The translations under genes were made by a program, and so were the position numbers. 64,000 nt of DNA. Origin: Blastobasis lacticolella (lineage: Eukaryota; Arthropoda; Insecta; Lepidoptera; Blastobasidae). Positions 12,731 to 23,600 of the stretch are shown here, piece by piece (position 1 is the first letter of the stretch; every line of letters starts with the position of its first letter). Below the pieces are notes generated by a model. The model searched no databases. It was not told where the DNA came from and saw only the letters and a program-made list of their open reading frames with translations. The stretch is from NCBI GenBank assembly GCA_905147135.1, contig LR990054.1:12499001-12563000 (forward strand), given 5' to 3'.

Positions 12731-13052
12731 AGCGCCAGTGGCCTAATGGTTAAGAGGTTCGACTCATAAGGGAGAGGTACTAGGTTCGAATCCCAGTACC
12801 GCCATGTACCAATGACTCTTTTCTGAGTTATGTACATTAGTTTAACGCTAACTGATGCTCCTATGGCGAGGGAAAACATCGCGAGGAAACCTGCACATTC
12901 TGGTGACTGATTTATAACCATGATCCAGTCTGGTGGGGTTACCCTAGAACATATGGCAGTCGCTAAACTGTAGTTACCTGATCTGCCAAACCCTGGATCA
13001 TGGTCAGGGCGGACCACGGACCCTCGTGCGCGAGAGTACAACCGGCACATAG
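12731..13052 (+). repeat. SINE-A, near full length
   Basis: This is a good reference copy. The head (12731-12804) carries the A-box-like GTGGCCTAATGG and the B box GGTTCGAATCC. The apparent anticodon loop region 'gactcataagggagag' is too altered to name the parent tRNA with confidence; the sister copy at 5980 reads CTCGTAA there, which would suit a tRNA-Thr(CGT)-like parent. The body follows in order: 'ccaatgactcttttctgagt', the ATGTACATTAG block, 'gagggaaaacatcgcgagga', 'cctgcacattc', 'accatgatccagtctgg', 'atctgccaaaccctggatca', and 'ccctcgtgcgcgagagtaca'. Non-coding; presumably transcribed by RNA polymerase III when young and mobilised by a partner LINE. Confidence 0.88.
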
Positions 13053-14980
13053 TTGAATAAATAAAACATAGTATGAACCAAACTTAAATTTCTGTCACTT
13101 CTACACTTTCATCAGTTGCCGCGAACCTAACCAAACTGTTGGATAACTGTTGGCAAATACCACCAGGACTTTACCAATAAAAATCAATTTCGTAATATTC
13201 GCTACCGCTAGCCCTACATTACTTACTAGGGTCTTGTTAATATTAAACCGTATAAATGTACTACACAATTCCGCGGTACCGAACCTCCACATACCACAAT
13301 GAGGAAACAATCGATCGTTCCAATAGGTCAGGCGTGCTCAGCTAATCCGTAAACTTGGTCATATTTAATCGATTCTAAATCTTATTTATCGGTGGCAATG
13401 GCTGTTTTTTCTACTACGCCTATGTAAGTGTTAGGTTCTTTTGTGTTTGCGGTCGCGGTGTCATGTTCAGGTGGGAAAAGCGTAGGCTACCGCGGTCAGT
13501 TACTGCGCGCCAGTTCATGTTACAGTTTACACTTTTTAGCGTTTCTTGGTTATTGGGGGACTCGTGACACTGTTTCATCGTGCCATATACCTAGGCTAAT
13601 TTGACAAGTTATGCCCATTACATAAATTAGTCAGTGACACTTTTATGCACTCTCAAAAAGTCTTTTAAAAACGACAATTTCAAGTTTTTTTAATGTGTTA
13701 GCGATTAGCCTATCTCACTTGATGGAAACAAGAAATTCCAACATGAAGTACGTCTCGCAGAAGATATCTATCAATTAGATATCTTCTGCCTTAAAGATGC
13801 CATGAAAACAGGGGCAGGTAGGCGTTCTATAACTTCTAGCGCCGGCTGAGCAAGGAAGCAAACCGCTGTATGCTAAATCCAGGTTTGACCACACGAGGTT
13901 GAAATGAAAATCTATAAGCAACTGTTGCTGGAGGCAGTACGTTACTATTTTAATCCAACAAGTGAAATTCAGAAGAACCTCGTTATACCTACTTAAAATT
14001 TCGAGGCATAGTTTGGTATTGGTTACGTAAATTGTTTATGTATGGTCCTATAATATGACCCCGTTTCATTATATCGTGATACCACTTACAATAAATATTA
14101 TCAGTCAATTTAAATTGACAAATTAGCCTTTGGAAAATTACCACTGGCCGTCAACTAAGCAATGGTCTACATTTTAATTTCTCCTATTGCTTGAAAGACT
14201 TTAACAGATTGTGATTTTGCTGACAGAAGCCAGTTTTTAATAAGCCGCACTACCGAAGTGACTTACAGATTTCTAATTAAGTTTATTAACGAACTTGTTA
14301 TATTACCCATGTTCTGCTCATAATACGATTTCAATATTATTATTCTGCTCTGAATGCGTAAAATCTAAATACACATATCAAGCTGCGTCGCAATCGTAAC
14401 TTAATTGTGTTGTCGGTAAATCGGGTTTTTACCAACTGTACTGCCCATTTTTACTAAGTAGTCAATTTCACGCACGATTCATAAATTAAATTAAATGTTC
14501 ATTTTATTTTATGTTTATCTCGTTATGTTTTGATGGTTTCGTGTTAGCTTAACAAGATACGCAATATTTAAAGTATTGAAACATGCATATAAAATTAATC
14601 TAAATGCAACCAGTCGAGTTTGAGACGGAAATGAAATGGGACGGTTTCAATCGTTTTTAAATGTGTTGGTCAGCTATTCCAATAGTATAATAATTTAAAA
14701 ATAATAATTTCTGAAGTACTCGTCTAAACCGTAGCTGCCTTACTGAAGTATTTGCCATTATCATGATTATAAGTACTCTAATTCTCGATTGCTGTTTATA
14801 CTCTATACTTGCAACCCGCCGCTGCTTCGCACCGGTTTTCGCGGGTTTCTTTACTATATTATACATGGTTTATACATATAAACGTCCGGAAGAAATTATC
14901 TAAATGATGGTAAAAACCGCATCAAAATGCATTGCGTGGTTTAGATGCTGCTAGTGGATATCCAAACAGACGCGGAAAGC
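13053..14980. other. Non-coding stretch with one hairpin
   Basis: AT-rich, with short unrecognised frames at 13101-13310 and 14657-14866. The only structure noticed is the hairpin at 13757-13789. A short 'gcttcgcaccggttttcgcg' at about 14823 could be a scrap of the Helitron-like family, but it is too short to call. Confidence 0.4.
13757..13789. repeat. Perfect 14-bp hairpin, 5-base loop
   Basis: GCAGAAGATATCTA (13757-13770), loop TCAAT, then the exact reverse complement TAGATATCTTCTGC (13776-13789). The loop is too small for a MITE and no target duplication is visible. Confidence 0.85.
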
Positions 14981-15066
14981 GACTATATTTGAAAAGATAA
15001 GGAAGAAAATGCATAATCGGCGGTAAATAATTATGTATTTTCTTCCTTATCTTTTCAAATAGAGTC
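14981..15066. repeat. 37-bp inverted repeat
   Basis: Left arm 14981-15017 and right arm 15030-15066 are reverse complements with two mismatches across 37 bases, sharing the core 'tttgaaaagataaggaagaa'. The 12-base loop, 15018-15029, is nearly all of the short terminal repeat of the neighbouring TIR-bounded segment. The arrangement looks like a fold-back duplication centred on that terminus. Confidence 0.85.
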
Positions 15067-15286
15067 TAGTTTGAACATCGGCTAGTTTTTCTTTGTAGAG
15101 CGTTGTCTCTGTGTGAGGATGAGCACCCGCAGACTTTTCTATCGACCGATAGTCGGCCAATAGTTTAGTTTGAAGGCATTCGGGAAGCCCATCAAACTCA
15201 TTTATCGACCGATACCGAATCGTTATAGTGTGCGCACTTGTAATGAGGTCTGCCGCCTGCGAAGGCTCCAAGATATTTACCGCCGA
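15017..15286. mobile_element. 270-bp segment bounded by 13-bp inverted repeats, possible MITE
   Basis: TCGGCGGTAAATA at 15017-15029 is exactly repeated in inverted form (TATTTACCGCCGA) at 15274-15286. Between them lies a 74-codon minus-strand frame (15047-15271) starting MEPSQAADLITSAHT. It contains two copies of the near-palindrome TATCGACCGATA (15140 and 15202) and matches no family I know. There is no clear target-site duplication at the edges. It could be a MITE, a remnant of a larger DNA transposon or, less likely, a real small exon. Confidence 0.45.
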
Positions 15287-15604
15287 CTAGTGTAAAATTT
15301 ACTAACAACAACATAACAAAGAATAAGAAACAAAATAAACTTTATGTTTTCGGAAAAGTTCGTATCAGAACCGTTTTAACAAAGTTTTAATGCTTTACGT
15401 GCGGGTCGGTCATATATTACGTTTACCCTTGACGCATAAAGACGTATTTCATGTTTATGTTTGACGTCATTTTGTGTTATTGTGATTTCGATGCGGTTTT
15501 CATCGTAAGCTAATTTAATCAAGGTGGTTCTTTCTTTTAATGAAACATACTCAGTGTATTGAAAGGTATTTTGGAACATGGGGGTGTCACTCCGACATTT
15601 ATAT

Positions 15605-15965
15605 TCTCCATCTTGACATCAATATCCCGGTTGTGCTCTCGTACACAAGGGCCCGGGGTTCGCCTTAACCATGATCCAGGATTTGGAAGATCAGGTAATT
15701 GCAGTAGATCTACTGCCATCTGACCTCCTCCGTGACTGACCTTGATAACAGGGGAACTTGAGTAAAGTGGATCATGGTTACTCTTTCAATTGTTAGAAAG
15801 TGCAGATTTCATCGCGAAATTTTCTCTCACCTTAAGAGCATCGGTTAGTATTGTAGTGTACATAATACAGGAAAAGTCATTGGTACATGTTGGCACTGGG
15901 GATCGAAATCGGTACCATCGACTCACGAGCCGGACCGGACCTACCGCTACGACGCTGTCTTTGCG
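15605..15965 (-). repeat. SINE-A, near full length (antisense)
   Basis: Read on the minus strand: a tRNA-like head with decayed boxes (15895-15965), then the CAATGACTTTTCCTG region, 'gagagaaaattt', 'accatgatccac', and finally GGCCCTTGTGTACGAGAGCA and 'ccgggatattgatgtcaaga', the GATG-type tail. The plus-strand frame through it (15790-16008) is incidental. The tail lies at the low-coordinate side, confirming orientation. Confidence 0.82.
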
Positions 15966-15984
15966 ACATTTTACTTGTAGTTAT

Positions 15985-16255
15985 TTCGTATCATCATCAT
16001 CATCATAAAATCAGCCGATAGGACGCCCACTGCTGAGCATAAGCCTCCCGCAAAGATCTCTACAAATGCCAGTCCTGTTCCTTCTGCATCCAGCTGGTAC
16101 CTGCGATCTTTACCAGGTAGTCGGTCCGCCTTGTGGAAGGTCTACCCACTCTGCGTTTTCCAGTACGTAGTCGCCACTCGAGAACTTTACTGTCCCATCG
16201 GCCATCTGTTCTTCGATCTATGTGCCCTGCTCACTGCCACTTTAGCATGGCATTC
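15985..16255 (-). pseudogene. RTE-type LINE, C-terminal end and 3' terminus (antisense)
   Basis: The plus strand starts with 'tcatcatcatcatcat' and then runs 'aggacgcccactgctgagca', 'taagcctcccgcaaagatct', 'tcggtccgccttgtggaagg' and 'cggccatctgttcttcg'. In antisense this is the end of a lepidopteran RTE-like LINE, whose protein normally finishes with a tryptophan-rich 'WAGHxxRRTDGRWGxKVLEWRP...GRPPTRW' segment. Several codons are recognisable but frameshifts break the frame. The TCATCA run is the element's simple-repeat tail. Only the last quarter-kilobase of a roughly 3-kb element is here. Confidence 0.7.
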
Positions 16256-16865
16256 CTTAATCCAATATTTATTATCACTTATAAATATTAAACGTTTTAA
16301 TAATAATATTACTCTACTGTCTGTATCATCAACCTAAACTACATAATCTTTGCAGCAGAATAGTAGGCATCTATAGTACAACTAATTCGGATTTTATGCA
16401 TCCAGTCACGCTTTAATTGTTAAAGCTATATTAATATTATTCTCGACCACGTGTAATAAATGGTTGGATAAATAAATGAAATCACGTTCGAAGCGATGGG
16501 TTCGCGGCCATCGTTACTTGGTTTACTGGGAGTAATAACTTAGTGAGTAAACTGTGTTATAATTACCTTGTTATTAAAGTGATCAACTCGAGTTATGGAG
16601 GCTTGCGGCGTTGCTTGTACGCCTTAGATTGTATGCGGTGTCGCTATAAAGTATCGAACGCCGAGGACATTTAATATTGCCTGTCCAGAAGCCAATTTGG
16701 AGAGAAACACGCCGAACGCGACAGACGGTGAAACCGTTTTCGAAGCAACTGGACTAGACGAGGGTTAGGAATATGGAAGTTAATTGGAGGACTAAAATTC
16801 AATAAAATTATTACTTAAACTGAAAAGCAGTTCAGTGTCGGAGAAGCTACTAGGTAGTTTAAAAA

Positions 16866-17070
16866 ATGACCAGTGGATCTATTGGAACTGCCGAATTGAA
16901 TAAGTTATTAAAACATATGGGCGAAAAATTACCCAAAGCTGAGGGATATGAACACTGAAACATGTCAAGCATGTAAACACGGTAAGCCTTGTTCTGGATT
17001 ATTTTTATCGGAAATAGCTCAAACTCTCGAAATGGACCACCCTTATTTGAAGTCTAAGCTAAATGCTTAA
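16866..17070 (+). pseudogene. Short frameshifted reading frame with a Cys motif, unknown
   Basis: From ATG at 16866 (an in-frame TAA ends four bases upstream; A at position -3) a 30-codon frame runs MTSGSIGTAELNKLLKHMGE... to TGA at 16956-16958. One base later (16957) a second open frame continues to TAA at 17068-17070, reading ETCQACKHGKPCSGLFLSEI... and ending in SKLNA. The two frames have the feel of one small protein of about 68 residues with a C-x2-C-x5-C arrangement, broken by a single-base shift. An arthropod initiator-like TCAGT lies at about 16833, roughly 35 bp upstream. I do not recognise the family. It may be a retrocopy, a decayed gene, an assembly error in a real short exon, or chance. 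Confidence 0.35.
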
Positions 17071-17534
17071 CTAAAAATTTGACAACATCTTACCTACTTA
17101 TTTTTCTATCACAGACTAAGCGATCAATCTCGACCCTTTAGTAGTTTCTAATTTTATTACTCGTAAATTTCAACGCATCACACTATAAATGCTCAGTACG
17201 TATGTACCGCAATCGTACCTACAAGATATACCGCGTCTCCGAGCCCCTACGGAGATAGCGCCAAACAGTCTTGTTTGCAACTTGGAAGCCTCATTGTTAC
17301 ATATTCGGAGGTCACATCACAGTTCACAGACGCGCGTTATCTCAACCGACCCGATTGCACGCATTATTCACGCCCGATCGCGCATCAAACTCACCGAAAC
17401 TATCACTATAATGCATGTTGTAAACTGGAGATGTCACCAAAACATAAATGTGAAAAGGGGCCAAGTTCGCTACGATGTTTCATGTGACGACACAGGATAG
17501 GATTTGTGGGTGGTCTATGCCCAGCTATGGGGTC
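17071..17534. other. Non-coding stretch, nothing recognised
   Basis: A 103-codon plus-strand frame (17189-17500) overlaps a 70-codon frame in another phase. Neither shows a domain. No repeat was recognised. Confidence 0.4.
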
Positions 17535-17665
17535 TATGTCTTCCGACACCGACCCATACGATTTTTTCCGGATTTTCAAAATCAGCTTAGTACTTTCGAA
17601 GATTACCCCTAAGATACTAACTCACAAACATACAAACTTTTCCTCTTTATAATATTAATTAGATT
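17535..17665 (-). repeat. Helitron-like (Lep-type) repeat fragment
   Basis: Minus-strand reading begins TTAATATTATAAAGAGGAAA, then AGTTTGTATGTTTGTGAGTT. This is the start of a very common lepidopteran non-autonomous repeat, often classed with Helitrons, followed by a worn version of its GATTTTGAAAATCCGGAAAA interior. The GACGAAGTCGCGGGC end is missing. Confidence 0.55.
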
Positions 17666-18959
17666 ATATAGAAGTATAGATTTCTTTGAAAAATGTGGGA
17701 TTGTAGGTTATTATGGGATAAGGCGGAAATGTCCTCTAGTGGCCACCACGATTCGCATCGAAGAACGAATCTGAGACAATGATAAGGTCAATTGGCACGA
17801 AGTGTCAATTATTTTAGTATACTTGTATATCGAAAATATCTTGAAATACTTCATGTAGGATAAGCCACGGCTGATGAGTCCATTTTCCGAACTGCCACAC
17901 TGCCATGTGCCTAGATTTTCATAACACTGTAGTAAGCTGATAAACGATACGATTGATTTACGAAAGGATAGCGTTACAATCCACTCTGATACCGGCGTGT
18001 TTGTTTTCTTTAACGCCACTCGAAAAGCGATAGTCGGTTTTGTTTTGTTCCACTAAAATTTCCATGGCATTGGGCAGGCATTGAAAAACGTGGTTGCAAG
18101 AAAATTATCGTACGCAGTCATAACAAATCTCTTGCTCATTTTTTTGTACGTCAGTACGTCAAAAATATCAGTAAGTACCTATTATTATTTGGATCATAAA
18201 ATGACCGTCTTTTATCAACGATAGTATTGATTAGACAAATGGAAATGTACACTGAATTCAATATTTCTTCGAATAATTAAGCCCTACGTAATAGAAGTAA
18301 GCACCGCCCACATAATTATTTCTGGCTATTTCTGATGTCACCACATTAATCATTGTTCCATACTTCCAAATATGAGACTTCTAAACAAGTGTAAAATTTT
18401 AGTAAATAATACGAAAAATTTTTCATCCTCTCCACAGAACACTCGTCAGGGCGAATTTTCGCGGAAAATTACAGACCGAAATATACCGAATTGTCTCTTG
18501 TTTCCAAATGCGCACAAAAACTTTCGTAACACGGAAACTGCGTCGTATTGAGGTCGTATTAAACACTTAAGTGATTTCAGAATTCCGATTAAATTCATTC
18601 TTCTCCTGTATCTTGTCACTAGGGCATTGATAGCCTAATTTTATTAGCCGTCCGTGTGACTTACGGTCATATCACTTTATCTAACAGACGGATTAGGGTA
18701 CCCACATAGCCATCTGATAACGACTACGTAATAATTGTTTTCAAAAGATATACTTAAGTAGTTGCACGTCAATTCTCTACGCCCGCCGGCGTAGTGGAGA
18801 CGTTTAACGAATTGGGTGGTATACTATCGGATGTTACGCGAAAACACCTGTTTACCTACCTAGCCTACTTACAATCAAGTAAGAAAGCTGGTGACAAGAA
18901 TACGTCGTGTCGTTTCCTAAAATTTACTACATATTAAAAAAAATCCACAATTCTTTATA

Positions 18960-19210
18960 AATCTTTATCTTGTGCCCACGACTTCGTCCGCGTGGAATTA
19001 GTTTTTAGGGCAGTTTATCGTTTTCCCTAGCGACTTCTTAAAATGATCTCTCTAATGTATGAAAGCTAGTACTACGGAGAGGTCAAGCTGTATATCTGGT
19101 TCTACCCAACCGAATTAGATGAAACATGGCCTAGATTTTAAGTTGGACCCCAAACTATCAAAACCGAATCAAAATCCGTTCAGTTGTTTTTACATATTTC
19201 TTATAGTTTA
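18960..19210 (-). repeat. Helitron-like (Lep-type) repeat, larger copy
   Basis: It opens (antisense) with 'cacgacttcgtccgcgtgga', the hallmark 3' end of the family. It continues 'atgaaagctagtactacgga', 'gaggtcaagctgtatatctg', 'accgaattagatgaaacatg' and 'aaatccgttcagttg'. The copy at 43235-43440 shares these blocks in the same order, and 23485-23600 carries the inner end on the other strand. Non-coding. Confidence 0.7.
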
Positions 19211-19604
19211 ACTGGTTTATTAAGGTTCTACATCAGGTGTTCCAGTTTCCAAAATAATTTATCCCCTATATGTTACCCAGGCTTAATAACTATACAACAA
19301 TAAACTTACCTACTTTCTGAATGAGTATGGAATACCAGGACAAGCATAGGTATCGTAAATGTGTTTAGAAAACTACTCCAAATTGGTCAGAATAAGCTCA
19401 TGTGAATTGTGTTAATCAGTTGTACTATATCACATATCATCGAAGCATATCGGCTAAGCCTTAACCAAGAGATAAGTGACCCATACCTACTTCGGTATTT
19501 ATCTATTACAATACGTTCCAATTTAATATTAGGAATCGTACGAAGGCGTGTTTTATAGAGAACTGGCCACAGTATTTTGATATGTTGACACATTTTTACG
19601 GATG

Positions 19605-19760
19605 TTATATTCTAGATTATTTCATACTACTTTATTATAAATGCGAACGTCTATGTGTTTCTATGTTTGTTTACCTCTTCACGCCTGAACGCATGAACGG
19701 ATTTGGATTAAATTTGATAGTTAGCTAGATTAGGGTCTGGAATAACGCATACGCTATGAA
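19605..19760 (+). repeat. Helitron-like (Lep-type) repeat, 5' fragment
   Basis: 'ttattataaatgcgaacgtc', then a GTTTGTTTACCTCTTCACGC block and 'tgaacggatttggatt', is the typical beginning of the family in plus orientation (…TTTGTTACTCTTTCACGC…TGAACGGATTTTGATG…). The distal end is lost. Confidence 0.7.
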
Positions 19761-20004
19761 ATATCTATGTACAGTCTCTAATCGCCAAAGGCAGAATTGG
19801 TTAAAAATTTATAAATTCATTTTTAGCTACTATTTAATAGTTTTTGGGACTAGAGATCGGGAAAGCCCATTTTGAAATGTGTCTTCTTTTCCATTTTGTA
19901 CTTCCATAAATTACGAACTTTTTACTGGATCGCATTTAAACTAGGTACCTTCCAATCAAGGTTTCACCAAAGGTAAACAAACGTATCACCGATTTGTCAA
20001 ATCA

Positions 20005-20215
20005 TTCCGTAATTGCACATTCAGGCCACTGAATGTGTAACCATGATCCAATCTGGTCAGGTTCCCCTGGTAGCAGGGTCACGGAGGTCCGATGGCAGTC
20101 ACTCCACTGTAATTATCTGATGTGCCATGTCCAGGATCACAGTCAAGGCGGCCCTCAGGCCCTCGTGCGCGAGAGCACAACCGGGACATTACCGCCAAGA
20201 TGATTATTATAATTC
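20005..20215 (+). repeat. SINE-A, 3' two-thirds
   Basis: A headless copy beginning at 'gcacattcaggccactgaat'. It keeps 'accatgatccaatctggtca', 'ttcccctggtagcagggtca', 'ctgtaattatctgatgtgcc', 'ccctcgtgcgcgagagcaca' and the tail 'ccgccaagatgattattata'. It is among the better conserved bodies in the window. Confidence 0.85.
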
Positions 20216-21540
20216 TATAATCGCACATTGTATTTGAACTTGCGCTCATTTCTATAGGCAATTACTAATTAATGGTACCAACACGTTTTCGTGATTGAAA
20301 CTCAGATCCAGTGTTCAATAGCTTTCTTTATCAGGCTTATGTTTGCGTTGGGACCAATCTCGGCAAGCGGCGATGGGTAAAAGCCTATCCGAGCCGATAT
20401 TACGGAGTGTATTAGCAGGAGCTTATTAGAGGCGCGTGCGCAGGCATGGAGGCCATGCGCTAAACCATGGCGACGCGGCAACGTCTTTCTTATAGGTAAG
20501 ATAAAGACTGTCTTTTAAATGTAAACGCATACGAGTATTTATTGTAATGGTGTTTGCCATAATGACATTTTTTATTTGTTCCTGAAATATATTCGGTCCG
20601 TGACTTCTTTCGCAAGAGGTCATGACTGTTCTGAGTGCGGAAGTTCTCGTATAATTTCTTGGAGTATTGTTAATGAACAGACATCCAAACAAATAGTCTA
20701 ATTTAATGCTCACTCTTTGAAGCATGGAGTGGAAAATTTCTAAAACAAAAATTAAAAACAATTGCATAAATATTAGTTAGTATATTAAAGACTACATTAT
20801 ATTGACTAGCTTGGAAGATACTCTATTGTCAAAGGACAGGTCAAAGTTTCTTGATAAAATCTCTCTAAATGCTTACATGATGAGTCCACTGAAACTACAG
20901 TATATTTTTAGGTCAATACACGCCAGTCTGTCGTGATAAGATTAAATAAAGACCTATCGCACGCGTTTTGATACACCCTGCAATTTAGATCACTATCGAA
21001 TATCTACTTTAATTTTGTCCGATTCGAAGGTAGATAAACTCTCTGGTTCTTTCCCTGGACGGAAATAGAGCGCCTAATAAAATTTATTCGCAAATAAAAA
21101 ATTATGACTTAGGTATATTACAACATTAATTTACAATCTTCGCGGAAATCAAGGCGTCGCTACGCACTTTGCAGATAGCGCCATAGTTACTAATTGCAGA
21201 TGTATATCAACTACTTTTATAAATATCACTTACTGCATAAACATTACACAACTTAGTAGATTGGTATTCAAAAAATGTTCGCAGATAAGAATCTACCAAT
21301 GATAGGTACCTTCGCCAGGACTTTGTATCATATTCAGTGGTGCGTGAAAAATTATTGAAAGCTGCAATGAATCTGTTCAATTCTTACAGCCTTTAGCATT
21401 AAGGATACACAAAAGGCCAGGGAATTTTAGTGTTTTATTTCATGATATTAAAGACCGTGTGGTGGATAATCTGCTTTAATATTTATTATCTAGGAAGAGT
21501 GATTGTCCCTAGCATATCTATATACTAAGGTAATGTTTAA
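20216..21540. other. Non-coding stretch, nothing recognised
   Basis: AT-rich. A 113-codon minus-strand frame (20426-20767) lacks any recognisable domain and its composition is not convincingly coding. Bases 20340-20480 are locally richer in G+C without a match I know. Confidence 0.4.
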
Positions 21541-21544
21541 AGAT

Positions 21545-21690
21545 GATACGCTGTCCAGGATATCGGTGTGATCTTGGTTTCCTTGTGGATTTCCTCATTT
21601 CTGATTCGATCACGCAATGGGACTCTGAGCGTAGCCCTATCTATTGCCCATTGGGTGACAGTGAGCTTTAAGCTCAAGTCCAGCAGAGAA
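21545..21690 (-). pseudogene. RTE-type LINE ORF2 fragment
   Basis: Minus-strand translation gives TQWAIDRATLRVPLRDRIRN followed by EEIHKETKI. This matches the 'QRAMERAMLGVSLRDRIRNEEIRRRTKV' stretch near the C-terminus of RTE-type LINE polyproteins that are widespread in insects. No stop falls within this short stretch, but flanking sequence does not extend it, so it is an isolated internal fragment. It belongs to the same broad type as 15985-16255, which would be the next downstream part of such an element. Confidence 0.7.
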
Positions 21691-22264
21691 TTGGTTCGCT
21701 GTTCATATGATGTGAAGTAAAAGTTTTCTGTCTGTAGATAAGCGTTTATCTATCTAGAAGTGGCTGTAGAGACGCTTGCTGCTTTGACTGCAAATTCTAA
21801 GGGACTTGCAAACGAGGTGCTCTTATTCGAATCGCATAATAAATACAGTTCATTGCTGATACATACATAGTCTAGCGCTTCTAATCCGTTAGAAATCCAT
21901 AATATACCACTTTAAAAGACACATCTTCCGAGCTACCTGATTGAATCGGCTCACATAGCATCCACTCTCTCATAGCACATTCCCTTGCACAATCCAACGT
22001 CTAAATTACCGACGCATTACTAAAATGTCCAACAAAGTAGTTTCTTAGACATTCCTGCCGAAGTGAATAACGTGCAAATAGCATAAACTGGGAGTAATTG
22101 TGTACTTGTCTAGTTCCAGTCAATGGGACGAAGACTGCATCAATGAAATGTTGCAAGTATTTAAACGTAACGTCTTTGTCGTTTTGTGCGTATGGGACTG
22201 TATGGCAGTATGGCTAGCCTTCGTAAAGGTTTGAATAGACGAAAACGGTAGGTTGATTATCTCA

Positions 22265-22370
22265 GGTTAACGAGCGGTGAGTGGTGGGTTTTAGCCATTT
22301 TTTTATCGTAGTATACTTAGCCTTCAGGTGACCCGTTGGCTCGTTTGTCGCCCTCTAATATAACATCTTT
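22265..22370 (+). repeat. LINE 3'-end remnant
   Basis: 'ccttcaggtgacccgttggc' then 'tcgtttgtcgccctctaata' closely follows the CCATCAGGTGACCCGTCTGCTCGTTTGCC... terminus of a Jockey/CR1-type LINE. Plus orientation. Nothing of the coding part was recognised upstream. Confidence 0.6.
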
Positions 22371-22562
22371 AATATATGTATAAAGATGACTTTTCGAACG
22401 TTTAGTTGAGGAATTTTCGCAACATTACGCGAGCATTTTCTATCAGGCTTAACGAGATATCGCATCAATCGCTAAGCAAATGTTGTTCGATACCTATACA
22501 TTGTGTCTATTGTAATCATAGATTAATAGAAATCAAGTACTACAAATAATATAACACTACAG

Positions 22563-22685
22563 TCATCATCATCATCTATGCGCTATATCTCAATTGCGTT
22601 CCTACACGGTACGAGGGGGACCAAGGTCCGCCTTCCTACTCTTCCTGGCCCACTACGCTCGGTCTTCGGTATTCTTGGTGATGAG
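22563..22685 (-). repeat. Possible LINE 3' end (antisense)
   Basis: It starts with TCATCATCATCATC, the simple-repeat start seen at other antisense RTE-type ends here, and continues with moderately GC-rich sequence ('acgagggggaccaaggtccg'). The family is not identified beyond that. SINE-B begins directly after it. Confidence 0.3.
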
Positions 22686-22688
22686 CCT

Positions 22689-22960
22689 GACGACCTGAGT
22701 GGTTCAGTGGTCAACATGCCAGTCAACCACGCAAGAGATCCCGGGTTCGATTCCCGGCCGGGCAGAAATTTAAATGATGTATTTTAATTTCTATTACGGG
22801 TCTGGGTGTTCTATGTATAATAAGTATGTATTTAAAAAAGTATATAAGTAGTATATCAGTTAGCTAGCACCCATAGTACAAGCTTTGCTTAGTTTAGGGC
22901 TAGATGGCGCTGTGTGAATTTGTCCACGATTATTTATTATTTATTTATTATTATTTTAGC
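22689..22960 (+). repeat. SINE-B (tRNA-Gly-derived), full length
   Basis: Head 22689-22765 with TGGTTCAGTGGTCAACATGC (A box) and GGGTTCGATTCCCGGCCGGG (B box and acceptor-proximal stem). The anticodon-loop region is mutated to TCAACCAC. Body: 'gaaatttaaatgatg', the CGGGTCTGGGTGTTCTATGT block, 'tgtataataagtatgtattt', 'gggctagatggcgctgtgtg', then a TTATTTATTATTATTT tail. Non-coding. Confidence 0.88.
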
Positions 22961-23484
22961 TTGTTGGTCGGTTCACTATTATAACATATTTAATAAACAA
23001 TCTTCAAAATAAAAATTTCACTACAACACACCACAGTAATTAAAATATGTAAATAATAAAGTAAAAAGTTATCAACGAACGTAATTGAAATAGTATGTAG
23101 GCAAATAATCACCGTAGTTCAGCGAATGTATAACGTAAGTGACGGAAAGACGGCCTCTTGTCAAGAGTAGCTAATGAGAATAAAATTGCAGCAACCCGCC
23201 GCCGCACAAACAAGAAATTCTTTCAATAATCCGAAACTGACCTACACTTAAGTCCGTTGATTTAATCATACGCCCGTTGCCATCCATTTATATGTTCATT
23301 TATACATATGTACATTTCATATGTACATGTTCATATGTACATTTATATATAGTGTTCTAAAATTTTCATATTATGTAAACGCTTATGGATTTTTGTGATT
23401 TTGAGACGTATCTAACCATAGTATAAAACAAAGTCGCTTTCAGCCGTGTGTATACCTAAAAAAATTTTGTTTTAATATTTTTAT
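22961..23484. other. Non-coding, short tandem CATATGTACAT units
   Basis: Around 23290-23350 the words CATATGTACATT/CATATGTACATG recur three or four times in a row-like arrangement, a small AT-rich minisatellite. Nothing else was recognised. Confidence 0.5.
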
Positions 23485-23600
23485 GTCTGTCCCTGAACGG
23501 ATTTTGATGGGGTTTTTACAGTTTGGTAGTTTGGGGTCCAACTTAAAATTTTGCCCATATTTCATCGAAATCTTTTTACCTATACCTCTATATATATTTC
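23485..23600 (+). repeat. Helitron-like (Lep-type) repeat fragment
   Basis: 'cctgaacggattttgatggg' followed by 'agtttggggtccaacttaaa' is the reverse complement of the inner part of the copy at 18960-19210. A worn end-piece follows to about 23600. Confidence 0.6.

Noticed and set aside
12685..13050. 121-codon minus-strand frame
   Set aside because: It covers a SINE-A from end to end. Similar short frames recur over other SINE-A copies (5962-6165, 53228-53509), as expected from the repeat and not from a gene.
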